Shown here in pieces: positions 27,903-37,070 of a stretch of 64,000 nucleotides of DNA. Source of the stretch: Neoalteromonas facilis (GTDB lineage Bacteria > Pseudomonadota > Gammaproteobacteria > Enterobacterales > Alteromonadaceae). The position numbers and the translations under genes are program-made. Each line of letters opens with the position of its first letter. Within the stretch, counting starts at the first letter, position 1. Below the pieces are notes generated by a model, which saw nothing but the letters and a program-made list of their open reading frames with translations, had not been told where the DNA came from and did not search any database. The DNA is taken from contig NZ_PEAY01000003.1 of NCBI RefSeq assembly GCF_002807665.1, positions 62,503 through 126,502 of the forward strand. The letters run 5' to 3'.

Positions 27903-28121
27903 ATGAAGGGATTTAAGTCTGTCGCACTGACGCTCGGCCTGCTGTTTATAGCAACCTATAGCTACACCTTGGTAACGGGGCATTATGGCACCATCGGTAG
28001 CGGAGTAGGTGTTGTTATCGGTGTTTTAATAGTGGTTTATGCTGTCGCTGGCAAGGATCTAATTGATTCGCTATACATGCGCCTGACCGGTAAACGCTTC
28101 AATGGGCACAACAATCAGTGA
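27903..28121 (+). CDS. Small two-segment membrane protein, unknown
   Basis: A 72-residue protein with two hydrophobic segments (about 6-24 and 33-51), a Gly-rich turn and a basic C-terminal tail. I do not recognise the family. The ATG has GGGAACGTT just upstream and the gene follows the PaiB-like gene closely, so co-transcription is likely. Confidence 0.65.
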   Translation: MKGFKSVALTLGLLFIATYSYTLVTGHYGTIGSGVGVVIGVLIVVYAVAGKDLIDSLYMRLTGKRFNGHNNQ

Positions 28122-28226
28122 TTACAGGGCAAAACGTTGAAATAACGCTTTAGTTGCCGAAACGCTGTATTTAGCGCTACTATTTTGTGCAGAAGGGAAT
28201 ATTAAATTTTTAAAAGGATTGATGTA

Positions 28227-28688
28227 ATGAAGACGATTCTATTCGCATGTGTTTTGCTCTTGTCTGGTTGTGTATCGACAACCGCAAATGTGACACAACA
28301 ACCTGCATTGTATTCAGACACCATGGACATTATACGTGACGCCGCGGAGTCTGCTCCGTTAGGTGTTGAAGGAAGCTATACCCTCAAAATCAAAGCCAGT
28401 GGCAATCAAGGTAAGCAAATATTCTTAAATACTGAGCTTGATTACCGCGACCAACGCAATGTGACTATTGCCCTGCACCCCAGAGTAGTATCACTATTGA
28501 TGGCAAAATACGGAGAGTCACCAGAAAACTACTTTGTTGATAAATCTATCACCGTGACAGGCCAAGCCCAGCGGATAAAGATAGGTTTCTTCAATGAACA
28601 GAGGAAACCGACAGGTAAATATTATTATCAAACTCACATTCGCATCGTCAATGCCGATCAAATAAAGGTGATTAGCGGCGAAATTTAA
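28227..28688 (+). CDS. Predicted lipoprotein, unknown
   Basis: A 153-residue protein with a lipoprotein signal (LLLSGC, Cys about 15). The mature part alternates polar and hydrophobic residues as expected for a beta-rich fold; the C-terminal part (ITVTGQAQRIKIGF to IRIVNADQIKVI) is reminiscent of an OB-like barrel. I cannot name a family. AAAAGGA precedes the ATG. It is convergent with the transporter gene. Confidence 0.75.
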   Translation: MKTILFACVLLLSGCVSTTANVTQQPALYSDTMDIIRDAAESAPLGVEGSYTLKIKASGNQGKQIFLNTELDYRDQRNVTIALHPRVVSLLMAKYGESPENYFVDKSITVTGQAQRIKIGFFNEQRKPTGKYYYQTHIRIVNADQIKVISGEI

Positions 28689-28734
28689 TGCCGCGAATGG
28701 TAAGCGACGTTAGGACCGGTTTATTAAAGTACAG

Positions 28735-30195
28735 TTACGCCATTTGCGTAGCTGCACCTACAACGCCTCGTCGCTCCTCTAACTGATGGCGTGTTTCTTT
28801 TGCTTTTTCTTCAGTAATGGGATATTTAGCGATCATCACGATGGCCACGACTGAACACAAAGCCGGAATGAATGCATCGAACAAGCGCATTAACATCAAA
28901 GTAGATTCTGACTGAGCAGCACCAAGGGCGACATCGAATCCGGTAGCGTTAAGCAAGAAACCGCCAACCGCTAACGCCACTGCCATTCCCAATTTAACTA
29001 CCCACCAAAATATTGAACCGTACATGCCTTCTCTGCGTTCGCCCGTATTTAATTCATCTGCATCACAAACATCAGCAATCATTGATCCGACCAACGTAAA
29101 CAGGCCGCCTAAACCAAAGGCGTAGAAGGGCACCGGTAGCAGCAATAGCAGCGGGTTTGATGGGTCGTAACATACCCATTTTAAACAGTAACCAAACACT
29201 GAAATGCCGATAGCAATGAAGAAAGCTTTACGTTTGCCTAGTAGGGTAGAGAGTTTAGTTACGATAAATATTACGCAGAAGGTAGAGAATGCTGAAACCG
29301 TGCCAGCCCATCCGGCATATTCTGCACCCAGCGCTTGGTCGCCTGAAAACACATAGTAAATGATTACGTAACTTTGAAACGAGGCCACCATCATAAAGCC
29401 GTTAAACACAAGGAATGTAGCAATGCACAAAGCAAGGAAAGGTTTGTACGAAATGGTGATCATGAATCCGCGTAAGAAGTCTTTAACCCCTGCCATGGAT
29501 TTTTCTTTCTGATTGATTGAGGCCGTTTGCTGCTCAAATAGGCTGGCTTGGGGCTCTTTTAGTAATAGGGCCGGTAAAATGCCGACGCATATGGTAAAGG
29601 CCGCAATGATCATAGCGAGGTATCCCGCTCCCTCAATCATGTTGTCAAACAGCGCGTCATATTGCATGAACCATAAGAACCAAGGCGCAATCAAATACGC
29701 GAGTTGGCCCATAAAGTTTTGTACGGCCATTAGGCGAGTTCGTTCGTGGTAATCAGGGGTTAATTCATAGCCTAATGCCACCCATGGGGTCGCAAACATG
29801 GTGTACGCGAGGTAAAAAATGAACGAGCCAATCAGAAAATACCAAAAGTAAAAGTTTTCAGACTGTCCTTCAGGTAGTTGCCACAGTATTGCAAAACAAA
29901 TTCCAGCCAGTACTGCGCCACCCAATATATATGGTCTCCGTCGGCCCCAGCGAGTACGTGTATGGTCTGATATATATCCCATCAACGGGTCGGTTATCGC
30001 ATCTGTTAAGCGTGGCAAAGCACCCAACAATCCAACCAGCGCCGGATTCATACCGAGCCCCAAATTCAACACAATCACCATACCGCCAATGGCAGCAGCG
30101 AGTAAATTATTCACCAGTGCGCCGAGGCCATACACAAATTTTAGTAACAACGGGATCTTGTCCGCAGGGTTTGTTGTTGTGTGTTCAGCGCTCAT
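28735..30195 (-). CDS. GPH-type (MelB-like) sugar:cation symporter
   Basis: Inner-membrane transporter of the major facilitator superfamily, glycoside-pentoside-hexuronide branch, with about 12 hydrophobic segments in 486 residues. Characteristic are PLLLKFVYGLGAL at the start, DAITDPLMGYISDHTRTRWGRRRPY in the first loop and NTGERREGMYGS in the second half. The start at 30195 is chosen because AAAGGAAACATC precedes it; an upstream in-frame ATG lacks a site. It is divergent from the GH3 pair and probably carries beta-glucan oligosaccharides or glucose-containing disaccharides inward. Confidence 0.9.
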   Translation of the reverse strand: MSAEHTTTNPADKIPLLLKFVYGLGALVNNLLAAAIGGMVIVLNLGLGMNPALVGLLGALPRLTDAITDPLMGYISDHTRTRWGRRRPYILGGAVLAGICFAILWQLPEGQSENFYFWYFLIGSFIFYLAYTMFATPWVALGYELTPDYHERTRLMAVQNFMGQLAYLIAPWFLWFMQYDALFDNMIEGAGYLAMIIAAFTICVGILPALLLKEPQASLFEQQTASINQKEKSMAGVKDFLRGFMITISYKPFLALCIATFLVFNGFMMVASFQSYVIIYYVFSGDQALGAEYAGWAGTVSAFSTFCVIFIVTKLSTLLGKRKAFFIAIGISVFGYCLKWVCYDPSNPLLLLLPVPFYAFGLGGLFTLVGSMIADVCDADELNTGERREGMYGSIFWWVVKLGMAVALAVGGFLLNATGFDVALGAAQSESTLMLMRLFDAFIPALCSVVAIVMIAKYPITEEKAKETRHQLEERRGVVGAATQMA

Positions 30196-30488
30196 GATGT
30201 TTCCTTTTGCCATCACCGGTTAACATTTTCTGTTAACGGGTTGTTAATCGCATAGTCGGGTTAGCCTGTTTCAAGCGCAAGGTTAATGCGGTAGGAGGGT
30301 CCATCCAGCGCGGTAAGTTGGCCAAAGGCCCAGAATAGAATGAATTTAACATTTTATTTCCCTGTCGCCCTTGGTCGAATCCGTTTTACCGCATTCTGAT
30401 TGCAACTCAAATTACAAGGCCTACAGTCACCTCAAGTGTTTATAAAAAGAGCCAATGCTAGTGGCTTCTTTGTCGGTAGTCCTTACGA
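30196..30488. promoter_or_regulatory. Divergent promoter region between the symporter and GH3 genes
   Basis: No gene is seen in these 293 bases. AATGCGGTA at 30285-30293 and TACCGCATT at 30387-30395 form a perfect 9-base inverted pair, so TACCGCATT faces each gene, about 90 bases before either start codon. The plus copy extends leftward to TCCGTTTTACCGCATT, nearly the element before GH17. A near-perfect palindrome (30216-30240) sits next to the symporter start. Confidence 0.5.
30216..30240. repeat. Palindrome in the symporter leader
   Basis: CCGGTTAACA and TGTTAACGGG are arms with one mismatch around TTTTC, 20 bases upstream of the symporter start. It could be an operator or a leader hairpin. 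Confidence 0.5.
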
Positions 30489-32699
30489 ATGGAAAGTACA
30501 TTGCTATCTGAGTCTCATCATAACGCGCTCGCGCTATTAGCGCGCATGAGCCTGGATGAGAAACTAGGTCAGATGAACCAATTGAATGGCGAATATGGTC
30601 AAGTGTCTGACTCGATGGCTGACGCTGTTCGAAGTGGCCATGTTGGCTCCATAATCAATGAGGTTGACGCTAACACCATTTCTCAACTTCAACACGTCGC
30701 ACGGACAGAGAGCCGGTTGGGGATCCCTTTGCTGATTGGGCGTGACGTAATCCATGGGTTTCACACCATTTTCCCAATCCCGATTGGACTGGCTTGCAGT
30801 TGGTCTGAGACCTTATTGGAAAATGTTGCCCGATTAAGTGCGGTAGAGGCGTCATCAGTCGGTATTAATTGGACTTTTTCGCCAATGATTGACGTGGCAC
30901 GAGATCCTCGTTGGGGGCGTGTGGCTGAGTCTTTCGGTGAAGACCCGTTGTTAACCTCTCGTCTTGGTGACGCGATGATCCGCGGCTATCAAACGCATGA
31001 TTTGTCTTCACCTACGGCCATTGCGGCTTGTGCAAAGCACTTTGCTGGATATGGTGCGTCTGAAAGCGGCCGAGACTATAACACGACCAATATCAGCGAT
31101 CATGAAATGCGGCATGTGTATTTACCACCATTTAAAAGCGCATCGGACTGCGGCGCATTGACCTTTATGACCTCATTCAGTGATGTTAATGGCGTTCCAG
31201 TATCCGCGAATCGTCGATTACTCACTGATATTCTAAAACATGAGTGGGGTTTTTCTGGTTTTGTCGTCAGTGATTGGGCCTCTGTAGAGCAACTTATTGA
31301 TCATGGTGTGGCGGAAAACAGGAGCGATGCAGCTGAATTAGCCATTAATGCTGGCGTTGATATGGAAATGGTCAGCCAAACTTTTATTGAGAATGCCACG
31401 ACCTTGTTAAAGCAAGGTCGTCTAAACGAGCAACAAATTGATGACGCCGTGACGAGGATTCTGACGGCTAAATATGCGCTTGGTTTATTCGAACAAGACG
31501 CGGATCCGATAATAGATAATCATGACTCTGTCGCTACTCAATTGGCCTATGATGCCGCTCTGCAAAGCTGTGTTTTATTGAAGAATGCAGACCAAATATT
31601 GCCACTGCAAAAAGCAGGGTTGCAGACGGTTACGGTATTGGGGCCACTCGCACATGATGACTACGAACAATTGGGCACTTGGATTTTTGATGGCGATCCT
31701 GAACACAGCGTGACACTGTACGAAGGACTGACCCGAGCTTTGGGCGAGCAAGTCTCTGTTACGCACCACCCTATCTTCAAAAACACTAGAGATACAAGCC
31801 AAGAGAACCTTTCAATAGCCTTTGATTATGCTGCCCAGAGTGATGCTGTCATTCTGTGTGTAGGTGAAGAAGCCATTTTATCCGGTGAGGCGCACTGCCG
31901 GGCGGATATAAGATTGCCTGGCGCGCAAGCCGCATTAATAGATGGGTTATCTCAACACTTGTATGCTTCAGGAAAGCCGTTGATATTGGTTGTTATGGCC
32001 GGCAGACCGCTTGAACTAAGTGATGTTGTCGACAAGGTTGATGCAATCTTATATGCCTGGCATCCAGGGCATCAAGGGGGTACTGCAATTGCGGATATTT
32101 TGCTTGGGCAGCAATCACCCTCGGGCAAATTGCCGATTAGTTTTGTGCGTCATGGTGGGCAGATCCCACTGTACTATTCGCAAAAGCCGACTGGACGGCC
32201 GGTAACCCAAGATAACTATGCTCACATGAATGATTTTCCGATGCGAGCGCCGCAAACATCATTGGGCATGGCGGCTTCACATATGGATACTTATTTTACG
32301 CCGTTATTTCCGTTTGGCTTTGGCTTGTCTTACGCTGATATCAAGTATTCATCAACTAAGCTCAGTGCTCAAACGGTCGGTGCAGAAGAATCCTTTAGCG
32401 TGAGTGTTTGTGTTACTAATACCAGCGACATAGCCGTAACCGAAATCGTACAACTGTATGTACGTGATAAAGTGTCCAGCGTTAGCCGCCCAGTTAGGGA
32501 ATTGCTCGATTTTGCGCGCGTTGAGTTGGCTGCGGGAGAGTCGCTGGATGTGAGTTTCGAACTCAACGCTACGCAGTTAGGATTTTATGATCAAAACAAT
32601 CAATACGTTGTAGAGCCTGGTGAGTTTTTGTTCGGTATTGGTTCTGACAGTACCTGTGAATTATCCGCGTCACTCATGTTAAACAGAGCGACGCCATGA
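30489..32699 (+). CDS. GH3 beta-glucosidase, cytoplasmic, with fibronectin-III-like end
   Basis: Retaining exo-beta-glucosidase of 736 residues with no signal peptide. The first GH3 domain (about 1-330) has PLLIGRDVIHGF, ACAKHFAGYG, and the nucleophile in VVSDWASV (D262). The second domain (about 360-600) contains VGEEAILSGEAHCR and GRPLELSD. A fibronectin-type-III-like domain ends the protein (about 625-730). BglX-like layout, but without export. It overlaps the next GH3 gene by four bases. Likely role: hydrolysis of imported laminari-oligosaccharides. Confidence 0.92.
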   Translation: MESTLLSESHHNALALLARMSLDEKLGQMNQLNGEYGQVSDSMADAVRSGHVGSIINEVDANTISQLQHVARTESRLGIPLLIGRDVIHGFHTIFPIPIGLACSWSETLLENVARLSAVEASSVGINWTFSPMIDVARDPRWGRVAESFGEDPLLTSRLGDAMIRGYQTHDLSSPTAIAACAKHFAGYGASESGRDYNTTNISDHEMRHVYLPPFKSASDCGALTFMTSFSDVNGVPVSANRRLLTDILKHEWGFSGFVVSDWASVEQLIDHGVAENRSDAAELAINAGVDMEMVSQTFIENATTLLKQGRLNEQQIDDAVTRILTAKYALGLFEQDADPIIDNHDSVATQLAYDAALQSCVLLKNADQILPLQKAGLQTVTVLGPLAHDDYEQLGTWIFDGDPEHSVTLYEGLTRALGEQVSVTHHPIFKNTRDTSQENLSIAFDYAAQSDAVILCVGEEAILSGEAHCRADIRLPGAQAALIDGLSQHLYASGKPLILVVMAGRPLELSDVVDKVDAILYAWHPGHQGGTAIADILLGQQSPSGKLPISFVRHGGQIPLYYSQKPTGRPVTQDNYAHMNDFPMRAPQTSLGMAASHMDTYFTPLFPFGFGLSYADIKYSSTKLSAQTVGAEESFSVSVCVTNTSDIAVTEIVQLYVRDKVSSVSRPVRELLDFARVELAAGESLDVSFELNATQLGFYDQNNQYVVEPGEFLFGIGSDSTCELSASLMLNRATP

Positions 32700-34576
32700 A
32701 TAATCTACATCAGTTTCGTCGACAAGCGACGGCATTAGTGAAGCAACTGACGCTAGAACAGAAAGTTGGGCAAATGACCTTGGCTGATCAGTCAACGTGT
32801 ACGCCAGACGATGTTATGAAGTATAAATTAGGTGGCGTGATGAGCTCTGCAGGCTCATGTCCTGAACCAAACACGTTGCATAGTTGGCAAGCTATGATTG
32901 ATGACTTTTGGGATGCCGCCTTAGCCATAGATGAAAGCGTGCAAATTCCGTTGCTGTATGGGCTTGATGCAATCCATGGCAATGCCAATGTGCAAGGCGC
33001 AACTATATTTCCTCACAATATTGGGATCGGAGCAGCACATTCTGAAGATGCGATACGAGAGCTTGCAGCAATTACCGCTGATGAGGTAAGAGCGATAGGT
33101 GCGAATTGGATTTTCGGACCAAATCTCGCGATGGCGCAGCATTACCATTGGGGCCGCATGTATGAAAGCGTGGCTGGCGATCCAGACACAGTAAGTCAAT
33201 TCGCTCGACTATACATGGAAGCCTTAAATGCAGAGCGTGAAGACTATCCGATTTTAGCCTGTGCGAAGCACTTTGTTGGTGATGGCGGCACGGCATATGG
33301 GATTGAGCAAGGTGATATGTCTGCCTCCTTCGAGGGACTTTGCGAACATATCAAGCCGTTTAAAGCTGCTGTTGATTCAGGTGTACTGTGCGTAATGGTG
33401 GCCTTTAGTAGCTGGAATGGCGTCAAATGTCACGGCAATGAGTTTCTAATAACCCAGCAACTTAAAAATGCATTAGGTTTTGGTGGTTTTGTCCTGTCTG
33501 ATATGCAAGGCATTAACTATGTTGATGATGACTTGTATAAGGCCATTGGGCGCAGTGTCAATGCCGGTATTGATATGTTTATGGTGCCGCAAAATTGGCG
33601 TGTTTTTCAGGAAATGCTAACTAAGCACATTGAGCTGGGCAGCATATCAATTAACCGTATTGATGATGCCGTTACGCGCATAGTTATGGCTAAGTATGCG
33701 CGAGGCTTGTTTGCCTCTTCGAGACCTTCAGACAGAGCGAAAAAATATGCAGTGTCATTCGGCAGTGTCGAGCATCGAGCAGCAGCACGACGAATTGCGG
33801 CGGATAGCTGTGTGTTGTTGAAGAATGACAAGCAAATTTTACCCTTATCGCCACACCAACGTGTACTCGTAACGGGAAAAGGGGCTACACATACCGGTAT
33901 GCAATGCGGTGGGTTTACCATTGACTGGCAAGGGGTCGATGAGCCAGATGGGATTGCCGGCGCGACCACTATATGGCAAGGCATTAGTAAGCACACGGTT
34001 AACGGTTCGATGGTGCCAGTAGAAGAGGTAGCTCTGGCGGACCCAAGCGCCTTTGATGTGGCTATTGTCGTTGTCGGTGAGCGTCCTTATGCAGAAGGTT
34101 TAGGCGATGTGCGTGTAAATGATCAGGTGTTGTTTGAATCGAGCAGTCGGATAGATGGCAATTTATCGATTCAGCCGCCTTATGGCAGAAGCCTTTCGTT
34201 AAGTGAATTGCATCCCGAAGTTAAAGTGATAATTGAACAACTGAATGCTAAAAAGATCCCGATGGTCTGTGTGCTGCTTAGCGGCCGGCCTTTAGTTATT
34301 GAGCCCGAATTTGGCTTGGTCGATGCGTTTGTCGCCGCATGGCTACCGGGAAGTGAAGGGGACGCTATTGCTCAGGTGTTATTCGGTGAGCGCGCTTTTG
34401 CAGGAAGACTACCGTTTGCCTGGCCTGCAAGTGAAAATCAACATGCATTGCCACTGATCAATGCGCATATGTTGTACCGCCAAGCCTGGCCAGCAGGGCA
34501 CCACATAGCAATGGTAAACAAACAACCTCAATCGCAGGATCCGCACGAGAATATCGGCGTACATCAGCATAAATAA
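32696..34576 (+). CDS. GH3 beta-glucosidase/exo-glucanase, second copy
   Basis: A second GH3 enzyme, 626 residues, no signal peptide. It has GLDAIHGN, the conserved CAKHFVGDGGT and the nucleophile in LSDMQGI (D269). The second domain has VVGERPYAEGLGD and SGRPLVIEP. It lacks the fibronectin-III-like tail of its neighbour and belongs to a different GH3 branch, resembling exo-1,3/1,4-glucanases. ATGA overlap with the upstream GH3 implies translational coupling. Confidence 0.92.
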   Translation: MNNLHQFRRQATALVKQLTLEQKVGQMTLADQSTCTPDDVMKYKLGGVMSSAGSCPEPNTLHSWQAMIDDFWDAALAIDESVQIPLLYGLDAIHGNANVQGATIFPHNIGIGAAHSEDAIRELAAITADEVRAIGANWIFGPNLAMAQHYHWGRMYESVAGDPDTVSQFARLYMEALNAEREDYPILACAKHFVGDGGTAYGIEQGDMSASFEGLCEHIKPFKAAVDSGVLCVMVAFSSWNGVKCHGNEFLITQQLKNALGFGGFVLSDMQGINYVDDDLYKAIGRSVNAGIDMFMVPQNWRVFQEMLTKHIELGSISINRIDDAVTRIVMAKYARGLFASSRPSDRAKKYAVSFGSVEHRAAARRIAADSCVLLKNDKQILPLSPHQRVLVTGKGATHTGMQCGGFTIDWQGVDEPDGIAGATTIWQGISKHTVNGSMVPVEEVALADPSAFDVAIVVVGERPYAEGLGDVRVNDQVLFESSSRIDGNLSIQPPYGRSLSLSELHPEVKVIIEQLNAKKIPMVCVLLSGRPLVIEPEFGLVDAFVAAWLPGSEGDAIAQVLFGERAFAGRLPFAWPASENQHALPLINAHMLYRQAWPAGHHIAMVNKQPQSQDPHENIGVHQHK

Positions 34577-34606
34577 CCAAAATAATTATTCTATATAAGG
34601 GACATC

Positions 34607-36172
34607 ATGTTAAATAACCGTCGGGCACTGTATTACACGCTTATCGTTTCGTTAGGCGGCTTTATATTTGGATTTGATGCATCTGTAATTTCAGGCGCCG
34701 TTGGTTTTGTTGCGAACGAGTTTTCACTGTCGGCATGGCAACAAGGGTTTGTGGTTAGTTCGCCCACGTTGGGAGGGATTGTGGCAACCTTTTTGGCCGG
34801 TGCGGTATGTGACGCTATTGGTCGGCGTAAGACACTACAAATCATCGCCTTTTTATATTTACTCTCTGCCATTGCCTCAGCATTCGCAGTTGATTACTGG
34901 ATGCTAATTGCTGCGCGCTTTATCGGCGGTATGGCGTTTTGTTCATTGATGATCGCGCCTATTTATATTGCTGAAATCAGTGCGCCTGAGCACCGCGGGA
35001 AAATGGTATCGGTCAATCAATTCAATATCGTACTGGGTTTTTCGGTGTCCTATTTTACCAACTATTATCTGCTTCAATTGAGTCAAACGCAACTTGATTG
35101 GGTTCAGGCGCTGAGTATTGATCAATCCGTATGGCGTTGGATGTTAGGCATTGAAATAGTGCCTGCATTAGTGTGGTTTATACTTTTATTTACGATCCCA
35201 AGAAGCCCGCGTTGGCTAGCGTTAAACGGCCACAAAGATGAAGCGTTGTCGGTTCTAAATCGATTGTTTTCTAAATCAGAAGCGAAACATCACTTTGAAG
35301 ATATAACGCAGTCAGCTCAAGATAAAACGCCTGCATTAAAAGTGCGTTTGACAGAGTTGTTTGGTAAAACCATGCGCTGGCCCATATTGATTGGTTTAAT
35401 TGTGGGTATTTCACAACAAGTTACCGGTATAAATGTTGTGTTTTTCTATGCCCCAACCATCTTTGAACAAAGCGGAGTGGGAACAAATGCAGCGTTTATG
35501 CAGGCCATCGTCATTGGCGTTGTAAATGTCATCTTTACTATTGTCGCAATGGTATGTATCGATAAAATTGGTCGAAAACCTTTGCTTATCATAGGCTTAA
35601 GTGGGGTGATTATCAGCATGGCAACCTGTGCCTATGGATTTAAAACGGCGACGTACTCACTGTCCCCAAGCCAGATTGCCAGTTTGGTTACAGAAGCTGA
35701 AGCGCCTGAGTTGCAAGCGCTCAATACCCTTTCTGATAAAACATTTGAGTCTGATGTTGCCTTTAAACAAGCGTTGCAGTCAGTGCTCGGCGATAATGTA
35801 TTGAATAAGCATCAAGGCGCTATTTTACAGGCGGCTAGCAAAATGAATGCAACGCTCATATTGGCTGGAATAATGGGGTTTGTTGCCTCTTTTGCCATGT
35901 CGTTGGGCCCGGTGATGTGGGTTATGTTTTCTGAAATATTCCCCAATCACTTGCGCGGTATAGCCATCTCCTTGGTCGGGGTAGTGAACAGTTTTGTCAG
36001 TTTTATGGTGCAGTTAGTGTTTCCCTGGGAATTGGCGACCTTGGGCGCGGCGATGACCTTTATGATATACGGTGCTTGCGCATTCATAGGATTAGTATGT
36101 GTGATTCGTTTTGTTCCAGAAACCAAAGGGAAATCGTTGGAAGAGGTGGCTAAAAGTCTGCATGCCGCCTGA
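34607..36172 (+). CDS. MFS sugar porter
   Basis: Twelve-segment facilitator of 521 residues from the sugar porter family, probably glucose:proton symport. Signatures are FGFDASVISGA, DAIGRRKT after segment 2, IPRSPRWL, QQVTGINVVFFY in segment 7 and PETKGKSLEE at the end. An insertion of about 50 residues lies between late segments (about 355-405). It follows the GH3 pair by 30 bases with AAGGGACATC before the ATG. Confidence 0.93.
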   Translation: MLNNRRALYYTLIVSLGGFIFGFDASVISGAVGFVANEFSLSAWQQGFVVSSPTLGGIVATFLAGAVCDAIGRRKTLQIIAFLYLLSAIASAFAVDYWMLIAARFIGGMAFCSLMIAPIYIAEISAPEHRGKMVSVNQFNIVLGFSVSYFTNYYLLQLSQTQLDWVQALSIDQSVWRWMLGIEIVPALVWFILLFTIPRSPRWLALNGHKDEALSVLNRLFSKSEAKHHFEDITQSAQDKTPALKVRLTELFGKTMRWPILIGLIVGISQQVTGINVVFFYAPTIFEQSGVGTNAAFMQAIVIGVVNVIFTIVAMVCIDKIGRKPLLIIGLSGVIISMATCAYGFKTATYSLSPSQIASLVTEAEAPELQALNTLSDKTFESDVAFKQALQSVLGDNVLNKHQGAILQAASKMNATLILAGIMGFVASFAMSLGPVMWVMFSEIFPNHLRGIAISLVGVVNSFVSFMVQLVFPWELATLGAAMTFMIYGACAFIGLVCVIRFVPETKGKSLEEVAKSLHAA

Positions 36173-36265
36173 TTTGATGCGTAAGACTTTTGTCTATTTG
36201 GCTTAATTGTCTTGGGTATATTATGATACGGATTGGTTGTTTGTAGTGTAGGCGGGTAGTAAACA

Positions 36266-37006
36266 ATGAAGCATGTAGTTTCTTTGTGCATATTGGGTTT
36301 GTTGTGCTGCCTGTCTGCTAGTGTTAAAGCTGAACAGCCTTTTGTCATCGCTGTAAACGATGCCTATCAAGACGCGGTAAGTGTTGATGAAATGTCAGCG
36401 CTATTTGAACAGTTATATGCACCGCTCAATATTAAACCCACGATTCATTACTATCCCTCAAAAAGAGGTTTGTTATTAGCTAACAGGCTTGAGATTGATG
36501 CGGAGGCAGGGCGCGTAAGTGCGGTTGCAAAGCATTATGACAACTTGCTGATGGTACCTGAGCCAATATTTCGCTTTTCACTACAGTTGTATTGTTTGGA
36601 CAAGCGGAAATGTCAGGCCACACCTGAATCTGTGGTGGGGATGGTTGGCGGGTTTCAGGCCGGGCCCGCCTACTGTAAAGCGAATAACTTCAGTTGTTTA
36701 CTTGATCGCGATGCCGGTTTCCTCGTGTCCGCACTCATGAGTGGTGGCGTAGATGTGCTCGCCGGCAGTCAGGCTACTCTGCAACATATGCTATGTAAAT
36801 TGGATGTCGAAACGATCTACTATCGTGAAGAAAAAGAAACCGCCTTTGTTGCCTACCACTTAGTGAACCGCAATCATGCAGGCATTGTTGATGCGCTTTC
36901 AGAGTCTATTCGGAGTATGCATGCACGTAACGTGTTCACTGATTTCTTCAAAAAAGTCCGCACCAAGCCTGCAAATTGTCCTATCGAGTTTGTCAAAATA
37001 GAGTAA
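36266..37006 (+). CDS. Periplasmic solute-binding-like protein
   Basis: A 246-residue protein with a signal peptide (cleavage after KAE, about 23) and a fold like bacterial extracellular solute-binding family 3. The pattern PSKRGLLLANRLEIDAEAGR near residue 70 is typical of orphan binding-like proteins in this group. No permease or ATPase is nearby, so transport is doubtful; a sensory role is as likely. Confidence 0.75.
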   Translation: MKHVVSLCILGLLCCLSASVKAEQPFVIAVNDAYQDAVSVDEMSALFEQLYAPLNIKPTIHYYPSKRGLLLANRLEIDAEAGRVSAVAKHYDNLLMVPEPIFRFSLQLYCLDKRKCQATPESVVGMVGGFQAGPAYCKANNFSCLLDRDAGFLVSALMSGGVDVLAGSQATLQHMLCKLDVETIYYREEKETAFVAYHLVNRNHAGIVDALSESIRSMHARNVFTDFFKKVRTKPANCPIEFVKIE

Positions 37007-37028
37007 GCTAATTTAATGTCTCACATTA

Positions 37029-37054
37029 AGTGATATCGCAACGCTTATATCACT
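37029..37054. repeat. Inverted repeat before the dioxygenase gene
   Basis: AGTGATAT and ATATCACT form perfect eight-base arms with a ten-base spacer, 17 bases before the next start codon. Operator or leader hairpin. Confidence 0.45.
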
Positions 37055-37070
37055 GCAAAATCTGAACAAT

